A DNA stretch of 64,000 nucleotides from Lunularia cruciata (Eukaryota > Streptophyta > Marchantiopsida > Lunulariales > Lunulariaceae). Location of the stretch: positions 48,050,001-48,114,000 of the forward strand of contig OX419757.1 of NCBI GenBank assembly GCA_948567375.1. Direction: 5' to 3'. Positions within the stretch are counted from its first letter, which is position 1. Every line of letters begins with the position of its first letter. Of the stretch, positions 33,409 through 44,538 are shown one piece after another. The translations under genes were made by a program, and so were the position numbers. The notes under the pieces were generated by a model. The model did no database searches. It saw nothing but the letters and a program-made list of their open reading frames with translations, and was not told the origin of the DNA.

Positions 33409-35970
33409 ATGTCGAGCAATTTTCCTTTGCCGTTGAAGAGTTGTCTTGCACGAGATCGTGGGAAGGGAAGTAGAGTTGAAGACGCGCTAGTGTATAGAGG
33501 AGAATTCAAGAGAGTTAAACCAAGAGATAGTGAGGAAGCAAGAAAGATAGGAGGAGGGAAGAAGAACTCCAAATTTTCCGTGAGAAATCATGCAATTTGG
33601 AGGTTAGATGTGATCACAAGAATTGAAGTTTTGAGCCAACTTTGGATCACATTCTTGGCATGGAATTGGAACGTAAGTTTTCCAGGATTCATGACCAAGA
33701 TAATTGAGAGTAAGTGTCTTGATGGCCCCTAGGAAGAGGGGAAGAGAGGAAATCCGGCTTGCTAGAGAGAGTCGGATTGGAGATTGATGCTCGGAAGAGA
33801 GGCAAGTGCGGAGCAAGGTGCCATGTTCTTGGGGAAGGGAGAGGTAGCCAAAGAAACCCAAGAAGTGAGAGATGCTTTCTCTTCAAAGAGGACAAAGAAT
33901 GGGTATAAGGTCAAGAGTTACAAAGATCCGGTGAAGAGAGGGATCATGAGTGCTTTCATGGCAATCTTGAAGCCGAAGAGGACTACTTATGTGATAAAAC
34001 ACCAAGCGTGTTCTTCCATAAGATGTTTGCAGGAGAACCTATCAACTGGGCAAGGTGCTTCCATGGGAGGACGAGGCAGATGGTGTGGAATTTGTGGGAT
34101 AAGTTACCTCTACACTACATCGTGCCATTTGCAGCACATTTCTACCTCGGGTTGAATTTGCTCACTTCGGCGGAGCGCAGCAGAATGGTGGCTCACTTTC
34201 ATCCCGACTTGAGAAGAGAAGTCGACGCGGAGGAGCAACAATATATTCTTCAAATTCAAAGCACTGATGAGTACTACGCACAGACGGGAAAGAGTGCACA
34301 GGTAGAAGTAAGTACTCTAAAGTTGAAGAAGCGGAGTTGACAAGGAGAAGGCAAAGACGTAGAGAAGACAAGACCTCAAAAGACTAGGAGAGGAAACCGA
34401 AGGAAAGGTATGGTGGTGATTGCGTCATCGGAAGAAGACTCGGAAGGCAAAGCCAAGTGCAAGTCTAAAGATGAGGAACACAAGGAAGAACCTAAGCTCA
34501 CGCTACAAAGTGGGGATACGAGTAATGATAGCGATGAAGGTAGGGAGATGACGTCGGTACTTGCAGCAGAAGAAGAAGAAGTTTGGATGGAGCTCAAGGA
34601 AGAGAATAACACAAAGTTGGAGGACAAGGTACCCGAGCCAGAGGAGAAGAAGATTACAATTCAGAGGGGAGTTCGGTCGAGGTGCAAGGCAAAGTGTGAA
34701 GCGGGTCCAAGCAAGGCAAGGGAAGAGGAGAATGCTAGTGAAGCATCTATTCCAATATGATGATTGTAGAGAAGAAGGCGAGTATTGGGAGAAGAAGAGG
34801 TGAAGAAGAAGATCACTCAATAGGTTGAAGTAGTTGCGAGTGATGGAATGGAGTACCTACAAGAAATTGTGTGCCTGTTGTTAGTGAAGCTAGAGCACAA
34901 GAAGAAAGAGATGCAGTCGAAATGTTCGGAGGTGAAGACTGTGTTGAAGGTATTAGCAAGACTGGAAGAAGAGAACTCGGAGTTGAAGAAGAGTATAATC
35001 CAAGGTGAGGAGGAAAGGGAAGTATTGCGAGAGGACATAGTAGTGTAGAGTCAGGTAATTGAGAACCTGAAGAGAGAGGAGAAGTATCGAGAGGAACTTG
35101 TGAAGAAGAGTGACATAGCAAGGGAGAGACAAGTAGCTGAGTACAAAATCTTGAAGCAGCAATTTGCTAATTCAAGACTAGAAATTATCCATGTTATGGC
35201 GAGGGTAGCAAAGAAGGAATAAGAACTCGATAGAGTGATGGAGAGTGTAGAAGAGAAGAAGCAACTGTGGCAACGGGAGTTGACAGTGAGATAAAGGGAA
35301 GAAGAGAGATTACGAGAGTTACTTTGTAATTAGGAGGAGAAGATTATGCAAAAGGAGAAGGAGAAGGAAACTATGAAAGCCGAGTTTGAGGTAGAGTTGG
35401 CAATGTACAAGGAAGATTGGCTTGCAAATCGGGAGCCTGAAAGGAAGATTGGAGCCATTGAAGGAGATCGTAATCAGGATGAATGCGATGCTGAGTATAG
35501 AGGCCAGTGTTTGTATTGAAGAAACAAGGTTGCACGAGTTGAAGTTGTTGGTGCAAGAGACAAGGAGGAGACATGCAAAGGATACAGACTTGAATGCTCT
35601 ATTAATTAGTCTTAGAACTTGGGTAGATAGGAAAATATTAGAAGTAGAAGACAATATCACAATTAGATTAGATCTAGTAAAATCGGAGATAGATAAACTT
35701 CAGAAAGATGTTAGAGCAAAACCCAAAGTAGATGAAGTAGGAGTGCAGATGTCTTTGGAATTACAATTGGAGACATTAGAGAAGGGTGGGTTAGCAGATA
35801 AGCAATTAGATAGATTACCCACTAGTGAAATGTTAGATCAAGAAAGAGAATTGTTAGATTTGGTAGAAGATGTAGGAATTATGAAACCCAAGGATAGAGT
35901 AGTAGGAAGTGAAGTTACTTTGGGATCATGTTTGAAAGCCAAAGAAGAAGTAGACATCAGATCGGATTAG
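33409..35970 (+). pseudogene. Element X protein, copy 2, broken
   Basis: The start M-S-S-N-F-P-L-P-L-K-S at 33,409 and the end E-E-V-D-I-R-S-D at 35,970 are conserved with the other copies. Readable parts: 33,409-33,732 with F-L-A-W-N-W-N-V-S-F-P-G; 34,008-34,340 with W-A-R-C-F-H-G-R-T-R-Q-M-V-W-N-L-W and H-F-H-P-D-L-R-R-E-V-D; an acidic zone at 34,410-34,760; and coiled coil at 34,848-35,048 and 35,422-35,970. The last 180 residues are open and include V-D-R-K-I-L-E-V-E-D. The family is unknown to me. Confidence 0.6.
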
Positions 35971-36765
35971 TAACCAATTTGAGATTTGAATAGGCAAATA
36001 TGAAGAGGTGCATTGTCATTTCGGATCTATAGGTTTGTAGAGTCACAAGGAAGAGGTGCACTAGGAAGATAACTATCAATTGCTTCACTATTTAAGAGTG
36101 GCATTCGTAGGCTTATGTTGTTCAGTGCTCATAATTCAGAGAATAGATAAAGCAAAGTGTTGTGAAGTAGTGCTTGTCGCTTAAGCTTGATTCCGAGTAT
36201 CAACTTTGTGTTTATGTTTGTGAGTGTGTGGAGAAATTCGAAGTGCAAGTCAGTGTGCTTGTTGGATGTTAGATTCTATAGCCTTGATCTTCATTCTGTG
36301 TGTTTGATCCTGAGTGAAGTGCAATCGGAGCAATGCCTTGACAGATCTAAGAGGAATTGTAGTGTTGGTAGTATTCTGCATTTGTGAGTGTAGTGCAAAG
36401 TTGATGTGAAGCAATTTTGATCAAGGAAGTTGTGCCTTTAGTGGAGGGGTGGAATACAATTCTGAGGCAAAGTCATTTTGCAGTGAAGTGCCATTTTTGG
36501 GAGAGCCTGAATCATCACAATCAAGATTGTTTGGAAAGAATTGATGGAGTTGTGATTAAGGAGTGTTAATTTGTGAGAAGACTGCAAGTAAGTGCTTGTT
36601 ACTCTCTTCTGGGTATGGTTTCTACCTGAGAGATTAAAGACACAACCAAGATGAACTGTGAGTGCTACTTTGACTTTGTATTTGGACATTTCTGACTTGT
36701 ATCTCTACAGGAACAAACTTTACTTACCCAATTACCGCAAAAGTGATATTTTTTGGGTTGTCACA
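35971..36765 (+). other. Element X 3' untranslated part, copy 2
   Basis: It matches 7,966-8,748 over its length. It contains TGAGTGTGTGGAGAAATTC and the final TTACTTACCCAATTACCGC. No frame is seen. Confidence 0.5.
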
Positions 36766-38449
36766 GAAGTGGTTGAAAGAGTCCACTCGGCTTCTAGTTA
36801 TAGGCCTTGTTGCATTGGTAGCTCTCACAAGATTGGACAAACTCTTGAACCTCTCATGCCATGTTGGACCACCACATTGGCATTGTAGGGTATCCAAGGT
36901 ATTTTCCACACCTATATGACTAGTGATTGGTAAGTCATGGGCTTCTTGAAGGTGCACAAGTTGTAGATCACCCTTAGCTAGAACATAGATCCAATCCTCA
37001 CATAATAGAAGGCTTCCTTGAAGGAGAAGGTGTTGTATTCCTTGTTTTATGCTTCAAGATGACCTTGTACCATTTGAAACACAAGGTCTTGTTGTAAAGT
37101 GGTCCTAAACTTGATTTGGACTTTTGAGTTAATTAACATTGTTATAATTGCCACCATGATGAGAGATTCAAGAAGAGTCTTCAAATTAAGTTGTTATGAT
37201 AGGGCACTAGAGATGACATGGAACCTATTGGGTTTGCACTCAAGTTTGATGCCAAAAAATTCTAGTTGTTCCTCTTATCGATGATATTGACTCTTTGTGT
37301 GCTCCAAATGTAATGTCTACAACAAATGTTTGTGATTGGTTTTCATGATCACTTATTTTCCCAAGAGATTACGACTCCATACCTTGGTGGCATATACCAT
37401 TGCTATTTATTCTTGATCTCAAATAGAGTAATTCCATTTGATGTTGTTTAGTTGGCAAGACATAAAGGCAATGGGATGGAACACATCTAGAAATTCCTAT
37501 TGCAACATAGCTTAAATGGCAAAGTTAGAAGCATCAAAATCAACCATAAAAGGTAGTTGAGTGTCATATGGTTAAAGAGTGAGTCTTGAAGACACCATAT
37601 GCTTTAGCTTCTTGAATGCTTCTTTGTGCTTGGTGGTCTATTGAAAGCTTGAGGTCTTCTATAAGTGATTGGTCAATGGTGTGGTCACATGAGCATAGTA
37701 GTGGATGAACTGTCAATAAAAACTTACCAATCCATTAAATATTTGCACTTATGTGGCATCATTTGGAGCAAGCCAATCATTAATGGCCCTAATTTTCTCC
37801 TCTTCTATCTTGATCCCCTCTAATGATACCTTATGACCCAAGAAGGTAACTTTCTTCTCCCAAAATGCACACTTTGACTTCTTGCAATAAAACTTCCATT
37901 GATGTAGTCATCTTAAGACTTCTTGCATATGATTTGTGTGTTTTTCCTCTATCTTGCTATAGATTAAAATATCATCCAAGAACACCACCATATACTAATC
38001 CAATAGCTCATCCAACACCCAATGCATCTAATCCATGAAGATTGATGGAGCATTAATGAGCACGAAAGGAAGAATTCTCTACTCAAAGTGCCCATACCTT
38101 GTAAAAAAGAGTATTCTTTTCTAGATCTTCTCTGTCAATGGGACTCTGCCAATAGCTACTTCAAAGATCAAACTTAAAGCAGCATTGTGCTCCACTTAGT
38201 TGATGTAGCAAGTCATCAATTTGAGGCAAAGGATATGCAATCTTCATTGTTTGTTTATGGAAGCCAAGGTAATCAATATAAAAGCAAAGTTCTATATCTT
38301 TCTTTGGGACAAATTGTATTGGTTCTCCCTAAGAAGATGTACTATATTGTATGAAATCTTCTCCAACAACTCTATTAGTGTTGTTTGAAGCTCTTCCAAC
38401 TCCTTTGGTGAGAGTTGATAGATTGGTCTATTGTAATACCAAGAGCTAG
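36766..38449 (-). pseudogene. Gypsy G2 reverse transcriptase, RNase H and start of integrase
   Basis: The catalytic box F-L-D-D-I-L-I-Y-S is read at 37,956-37,982, preceded by R-Y-G-H-F-E and L-I-N-A-P-S-I-F-M-D. So reverse transcriptase covers about 37,640-38,449, RNase H about 37,330-37,640, and the integrase zinc region about 36,766-37,330, with C-Q-C-N-K-A-Y-N near 36,810. There are many stops. The 5' side of the enzyme is cut by the solo LTR at 38,450. Confidence 0.72.
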
Positions 38450-38602
38450 TGTAACAATATGTAGTTTAGAGATGAAGTTAGTCGGGCTTACAAAGTAGAG
38501 AATAAGACAAAATAGCCTAGAATATTCTAGAAGCATCTAAGAAGCTTCTTGGGAAGCTTCCCAACTTGTCAACTTGTGCCCTAAGCAGGTAGCTTCTAGA
38601 AG

Positions 38603-38620
38603 GAAGCTTCTAGAAGCTTC
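38603..38620 (+). promoter_or_regulatory. Perfect four-unit heat-shock element
   Basis: GAAgcTTCtaGAAgcTTC fits nGAAnnTTCnnGAAnnTTCn exactly, the binding site for trimeric heat-shock factor. A further TTCtaGAA at 38,594-38,601 is next to it, and GAAGCTTCTTGAGAAGCTTC lies at about 38,721-38,740. The TATA box is at 38,761. Heat induction is an inference. Confidence 0.65.
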
Positions 38621-38760
38621 TAACTAGCTTAGCTTGCACGCCAAGTAGGCGGCTTCTAGAAGGAAGCTTCTTGAGAAGCTTCCTAGTTAACTTGGCTTGC
38701 ACTCCAAGAAAGCGGCTCAAGGAAGCTTCTTGAGAAGCTTCAAGAGTCTTGTATGCTACC

Positions 38761-38768
38761 TATAAATA
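38761..38768 (+). promoter_or_regulatory. TATA box of solo LTR (1)
   Basis: TATAAATA lies about 140 bp after the heat-shock element, in a segment shared by the other LTRs of the family (40,770 and, inverted, 41,699). Confidence 0.7.
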
Positions 38769-38872
38769 CCAAGGCCAAAGCTCATGCTAGGCATTCAGAG
38801 TTTTCCCTCATTCAAGTGTCCCAATGTGAGTTTCCATTCTCCTATTTCTCTCCTCGGTTTTGGTCTTTTACA

Positions 38873-39200
38873 GCTAGCCATATGATCAAGATATGAAATT
38901 TGGTTTGGTAACAATGTTATACATGATGGACAAAATAGATCAAATAGAAGTATCACCAAAAGAGTACTTCTACTAATAGGGTAGAAACCAAAATAGACTT
39001 GAAAACCTTAGAATCAATAGCTAGACATATGATTTAAAGGTGAGAATTGGTTTTATAATATCTAGAAAGATGTTACACATGATGGACTTAATAGATCATA
39101 AAGATGTATTACCAAAAGGGGAATTCTAGTAATAGAGTAGGAATCAAAATATGCTTGAAATCTTTGAAGGCAATTTTGGAGGCCTAAACGGATGAATTAG
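38873..39200. repeat. Tandem duplication of about 150 bp
   Basis: Two diverged units start near 38,877 and 39,022. They share TGATGGAC, AATAGATCA, and ACCAAAAG. They lie inside the decayed Gypsy G2, and no frame is clear. Confidence 0.5.
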
Positions 39201-40462
39201 GCCTTGAAAATGTGCATATCCCCCCCAATGAAGGAAGTGCTATCCATCCTCCCCCCTGGTTTTTCTCATCAAAATCTTTCCAATAGTACCTCGCCCACAT
39301 GATTTTGAGATTCCTACAAGAAGACTCCCTAAAAGATTCCCTCTAGTCAAAACTTGGTTGACCAACCAGATAGGACCAAGACCAACATGTCACCCATCCA
39401 AGTACGTAATCCAAGAGTGGAGCTTGCTGACATGTCACCTATCCATGTGCCTAATTCTGTGGTGGAGCTTCCTTGGAGGAGATCCTTTTTATCTTTATAA
39501 TAAAGAGAAGGTGCTCCTTTGGGGCATCAAAGGATTGAGTGTGAAATCTGTGTTTTCTCTCTTCTCTTGTCCTTGGAGTATTACATCTACTCATTCAAGT
39601 GCTTCTTGGCAATAACTTGATCTTGAAGGGCATACCACAATCAAAGGGTAGCCCCTTTAGTAAATCATCCAAAAACACATATGCAAACCCTTGAACTATC
39701 TAATCTATCCATGTTTGATGGGGCTTTTGACCTTCATCAAGTTTTCCATGCATAATCGACTTGATCCAAACTTCATCAAGTTCTCCATGCATAATCGACT
39801 TGATACACACAGTAAAAATAGGAGTATCTTCCTCCAAAGCTTGCTCTATGTTGCTCTATTGATAAACTTCTCATCTCGGGATTGACTATTCTTAGGTGGC
39901 TTACTCAAAGGTGCAAAATAACCTAATTAATAATTTTTACCTGGGTGTTATACTTAGACATGCCTCTAAAAACTATATACACTTCAAATACTCCTTCTCA
40001 ATCTTGATATAATAGGATGTGAGGTATAGAATGCAAAACCTTTTCTACCATCTGCCATCATCAATCTACTTTCAAGTATTGGCTTGATAAAAATACCTAA
40101 TTTCTTTGTTAATTGAATGGACATGAAATTTTTTTGAACTTCCAAAGTCAACCAAAATCTTATAACCACAATTAGCTATCATACCTATTAAGTAAAGTAA
40201 ACTTGCATAGGTCAAGCCTGCAATCTTATTGCAACTAATCAAGTTCCCAATATGTGGCTTGAACTCTCCTCTTGGGATTCTTTGTTTCCTTGATCATCAT
40301 GCTCCATGAATTCCATTTGGGCAATTTATCAAGGTCATCCATTCTTGAGTGGACATGAAGCAATATAATTTCCAATTTGGTGACAATAAAAGGAACCACC
40401 ATTTTGTCACAATCTTTCCCTATTTGTAGTACCAAGTGGTCTCTATTGGACTACATCAATCT
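39201..40462 (-). pseudogene. Gypsy G2 protease and gag zinc-knuckle remains
   Basis: The minus strand shows Y-C-H-Q-I-G-N-Y-I-A-S-C-P-L near 40,345-40,400, a degraded zinc knuckle. It then shows K-N-F-M-S-I-Q-L-T-K-K-L-G-I (39,984-40,169), close to the N-F-I-S form after the active site of the protease. A tandem pair of about 34 bp (CATCAAGTT...CGACTTGAT) lies at about 39,737-39,804. The part 39,201-39,700 is not clearly Gypsy and may be another insertion. Confidence 0.5.
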
Positions 40463-40882
40463 TATAACAATATGGAGTTTAGCAACGAAGTTAGTAGCAA
40501 TAACGAGTAGCAAATAAGAAAAATTAGCCTAAAATATTCCAAAGTATCTACCAAGCTTCTTGTGAAGCTTCCCGGCTAGCTTAGCTTGCACCCCAATAGG
40601 TAGCTTCTAGAAAGAAGCTTCTAGAAGCTTCCAACTAGCTTAGCTTGCCAAGTAAGTGGCTTCTAGAAGGAAGCTTCTTGAGAAGCTTCACAATTAACTT
40701 GGCTTGCACTCCAAGAAAGTAACTCAAGGAAGCTTCTTGAGAAGCTTCTCAAGGGCCTTGCATGCTCCCTATAAATACAAGAGCCAAAGCTCATGCTATG
40801 CATTAGGAGTTTTTCTCTCATTCAAGTGTCCCAATGTCAGCTTCCATTCTCCTATTTCTCTCCTCGGTCTTGGAATTTTACA
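40463..40882 (+). repeat. Solo LTR with heat-shock elements (2)
   Basis: It begins TATAACAATATGG, with TG changed to TA as in the G3 5' LTR, and ends TTTTACA. AATCT occurs on both sides (40,458-40,462 and 40,883-40,887), a perfect 5-bp duplication. It lies in the opposite direction to G2, which it splits between gag and zinc knuckle. It is close in sequence to the LTR at 38,450. Confidence 0.9.
40614..40631 (+). promoter_or_regulatory. Perfect four-unit heat-shock element
   Basis: GAAgcTTCtaGAAgcTTC again fits the four-unit consensus, in the same position as in the first solo LTR, with TATAAATA at 40,770-40,777. Further GAAGCTTC copies follow near 40,668 and 40,730. Confidence 0.65.
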
Positions 40883-41587
40883 AATCTCTATCAATGTTCT
40901 CTCCTCTACATGTATGTAGTGTATTGGCATGTTCTATGAAGGTCAACATCAAGATCAATTTGTTGCAACCAAGGAATCAAAGCATTAAACCAATTGCATG
41001 GCTTCCTCTAAGTGTTTGGGCTCCCACATGTTTACTTCCAATTTGGTTTGTGATTTCAAGCCCCTCACAAATTGGTCCAAAGCTTCACCTTTTAATATAT
41101 AGAGAATTTGCATTATGGTGTTTGGAAATGAGTGATATAGCTTCTCATAGAACCAATTTGTTACAATTTTTCCACTCTATATTGTGTGGCTTGTGTAGCA
41201 TTTATAGCTTAGAATTGCTCAATTATTCTCTTGAATTCTTCCCATATTGAGATTTGCACAACAAATTGCCATTTGCTTTGCTGCATTTGGAATTGCCACC
41301 ATAGTTTTACCGTTCCATCCAATTGGCTTGAAGCAACGAGAATCTATCTTTGTTCATCTTGAAGATTTCTAGCTTCAAAATAAATCAATCAATCAAAAAT
41401 CAAACAAAAATTCTCCACTATGCCTTGGAGATTCTTGCTTTCAAATACCTTGGGTTTTGGAAATTGGATTTGCTCTTTACATGAATTGATACTTGGGTAT
41501 TACATGAATAAAAGATCCTATTAGTTTTGAGGAAATAGATTTGGTGGTCCATAAATTCCATCCATCCCATTCTTACTCTAATACCAA
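40883..41587 (-). pseudogene. Gypsy G2 gag, 5' part
   Basis: The sequence downstream of the primer-binding site reads in broken frames as gag: F-E-S-K-N-L near 41,440, then W-R-N-G-K-T-M-V-A-I-P near 41,300, and V-R-G-L-K-S-Q-T near 41,060. It resembles the gag fragment at 31,980-32,540. Many stops occur. Confidence 0.55.
41576..41587 (-). other. G2 primer-binding site, initiator tRNA-Met type
   Basis: The minus strand reads TTGGTATTAGAG directly after the LTR end. The common plant site is TGGTATCAGAGC, so one base differs within the shared part. This fixes the orientation of G2. Confidence 0.7.
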
Positions 41588-42066
41588 TGTAAAAAAATTG
41601 AGGAAAAAAATTAAAGAGTGGAAGATTGGAGTGAAAGATCATATTGGGACCCTAAATGAGGAAAACTCCAAATGCCTAGCATTAACTTGGGCTTTGGTAT
41701 TTATAAGGAACATACAAAACTCTTGAGAAGCTTCTCTAAAAGCTTCTTAAAGCCGTCTTCTTAGAGTGTAAGCTAAGTTTATCAAGAAGCTTCCCTAGAA
41801 GTCACCTACTTGGCAGGCAAACTCAACTAGTTGGAAACTTCTCAAGAAGTTTGTTTCTAGAAGCCACCTACTTGGCATGCAAGCTAAGCTAACAAAGAAG
41901 TTTCTTCCTAGAAGTTGTCATTTGGCATCTATATTACCCAATACTTGGAAGGTACAAAGAAGCTTCCTACATGCTTCTAGAATATTCTTATAAATTATAG
42001 CTAATTTGGCTTATTTTTTACTCAGCAAGTCTCGACAAACTCTTCCTTAAACTCCATATTGTTACA
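41588..42066 (-). repeat. G2 5' LTR
   Basis: On the minus strand it begins TGTAACAATATGGAG and ends TTTTTTTACA, followed by the primer-binding site. It belongs to the same family as the three solo LTRs. TATAAATA is read at 41,706-41,699 on the minus strand. GAAGCTTC-type motifs are present but less regular than at 38,603 and 40,614. Confidence 0.85.
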
Positions 42067-42370
42067 CCTAGCCTAAGCTTAGGTGGTATCTATAGGCAAC
42101 TTGGGTATAAGGCTTCCAAGAAGCTTCCTTCTAGAAGTTGCCTTACTTGGAATGCAAGCTAAACTAGCTATTTACTTGGCACATAAGCTAAGCTAGCCAT
42201 TAACTTGGTGTATAAGTTATTCAACCTTTGGAAAGTTCTTAGGAGCTTCTTTCCAAGAAGCTTTCTAGATGCTTCTAGAATATTTTTAGATTTTCCTAGT
42301 TATATGCTAATTATGCCACCTATTAGCTATATTTAGCTTTTTCTAATTTCATATTACCATAGATTTTTAG
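42067..42370 (-). repeat. Diverged LTR fragment of the same family
   Basis: It contains GCTTCCAAGAAGCTTCC and a minus-strand start-like sequence (TATGGTAATATGAAATTAG) near 42,350. It looks like an older LTR copy into or next to which G2 inserted. Confidence 0.5.
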
Positions 42371-44441
42371 AGTGAGTGGGAAATTCCCTTGAATTGTTAT
42401 CATTTATTGTGCTAGAAATCCACTTGTTCCATCCTCTAGCACATAGTGCACAAACAAATTGTTAATAAAATTATATCTAAAGTGACAAATAGGCTTGGTT
42501 ATATTTCTATTTGCAAGAGTAGGAGAAGAATGACATGGATACTTGCTACAATAATAGGATAATTTTTTTCAACTATGGGGCTCTTGGTCTTGCAGTTCCT
42601 CATAATCCTTTCCCTTGGTCTAATTTCTCTTCTACTCCCTTTTTGCATTTAATATTTCTATTCTTTCTTTTGTCAAGCTCACTCTCATTGTTTTATGTGT
42701 AGACTTTCTATGATCTTTAACCCAACTTTTTTTTATCATAGTCTCCTTCTTTTTGTCTTCTCCTCATGAACCTTACTCCCCTCTTGTCTTTGTGATATTT
42801 TTGATTCTATGCTAAAGTTCCATACATTATCATATCTTATATATCATCACTTCAAAAATAAATATTATATGAAGTACTTCTATGGTTACAAAAGCACTCT
42901 TACCAAAAGAAAACTTTCCAAAATGATAATTCCAAACTAAAGTTTTTTATTGCTTTTTGTTTCATTACAAAGAACAAAGGATGAGAGGATAGTAGTTTTC
43001 CAGATCTCATTGCTAATCCCAGAGACTTGGCCAAGTGTATCCTGTTTTCATTAAGCTTCAAGTCAACTCCTTCATATCAAGATCTTGAGCTACTTGGCAC
43101 AAATATTGCAATCAGTGAGTTTGTTGAGGAGAAGAAGCAATAGTTGAAGCATAGGATTTGAGTATATATGAAGTGCTCATCAAAATTTTATGCAATTGAT
43201 GTACCACATGGTTTAGTATATGAGTACCAAAAGGTCAAGCACTTCTTAAAGCATATCTTGTTGGAATTTCTCACCAAAATAATATATATAAAAATATATT
43301 TCTCTAGTGGTCAACTTCTTTGTAAAGGTTTGTTTTAACATTTTTAATTGTGCTTCTTAGAGTCACCTTTGAAGCAAAAATTTCTTAATGCATATCTTTG
43401 TTGACTGCTTCATCTCTTAAAGCAAGATAAAGGTGAGCAAAATATATAGCAAGTTGGTAAAAGCATAGGAAGGTCAATCGCTAATAACCCTCTACAAGTA
43501 AAGGAGGATTTGCTAAGGTACCAAGCAATCAAGGTACTATAAATGTTGATTTTTTCAACCCTTTTGATAACATGGATAATGCATATTTCATTATCATCAA
43601 AGATCCAAATGGAGTTGGATTCAACAGTGAGGCTATGATTGTTCATGTAGTTGCTAACTCCAAACATGAAGTTGAACAACAAGAGGACTCTTAAAGGTCT
43701 TTGTGGCATTACAAAGAAACCATAATAGTGATGAAGACTTTATAAAGAACTCCTTTGGTGACATCATAGTTGGCGCTTTTAAAATTATTTTCTCTACTAT
43801 TCTTCATCAAGAGTGTAATGATATTGACTACTCAAAGCCCATCAATATGGTAAGCTTCTTGTTGATAGTAGAGGTGAGAGTTCCTCTACAATGATTTTTT
43901 GTAGATTTTTCCAAAGAGTTGAAAAGGTTCTATGAGTTCCTTGTTATTGCTCCTATGGTATGAAGGTCAACTTATTGCAAGAAATCATATGAACATTTGT
44001 TGTATATTTCATTGCTGCCAACTAGAAGTCTACTGTTTAGAGTTATTCCTTTGAGATTTTTATAGATGAGCTCAAGTTATTTGCTAATCTTTGTCCTTTT
44101 GGATGAGTATAGAGGTTTCTTGTCACATAGTCCACAACTCTTGATTGATAATGATTGTGTAGACATAGAAAGTTGACATTGAGGTCTATAGTGTTCAAGG
44201 TGTCCCAAAACCAACATTACTTCCAAAAAAGCAATCCCATGAGGTATCTACAGCGTGAGACTCCTAGACTCAAAGATTACGGTTGCTTGATGGTAGAGGG
44301 ACCAAGAAGATACTGTTATGAGTCTAGTTTGTAGAGCAAGTAAAATAGTCTAGGCTTCGAGAGTTTGAAGTTTTACATTGAATTGCAATAAGTAAAACTG
44401 GCCAACTCTCTCCTACTTGAGTTCTATCAATGTTCCCAAAC

Positions 44442-44538
<97 letters not shown>

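Larger units (their letters stand above)
32990..36765 (+). mobile_element. Element X, copy 2
   Basis: It starts TGTGGTACCCACA and ends GGGTTGTCACA. Flanks ATAGT and GAAGT agree at three of five bases, a decayed duplication. It lies in the opposite direction to the Gypsy G2 integrase that it splits. Ends, length (3,776 bp), coding frame and 3' part match copies 1 and 3. Confidence 0.8.
38450..38872 (+). repeat. Solo LTR with heat-shock elements (1)
   Basis: Starts TGTAACAATATG, ends CTTTTACA, and is flanked by a perfect duplication GCTAG (38,445-38,449 and 38,873-38,877). It lies in the opposite direction to the Gypsy it interrupts. It contains four or more GAAGCTTC-type motifs and a TATA box. 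It is the product of recombination between two LTRs of an element whose body is gone. Confidence 0.92.

Noticed and set aside
38500-38745. AAGCTTCTTGAGAAGCTTC repeats taken as a satellite or CRISPR-like array
   Set aside because: The repeats are confined to LTRs with TG...CA ends and target duplications; spacing is irregular and the organism is eukaryotic.
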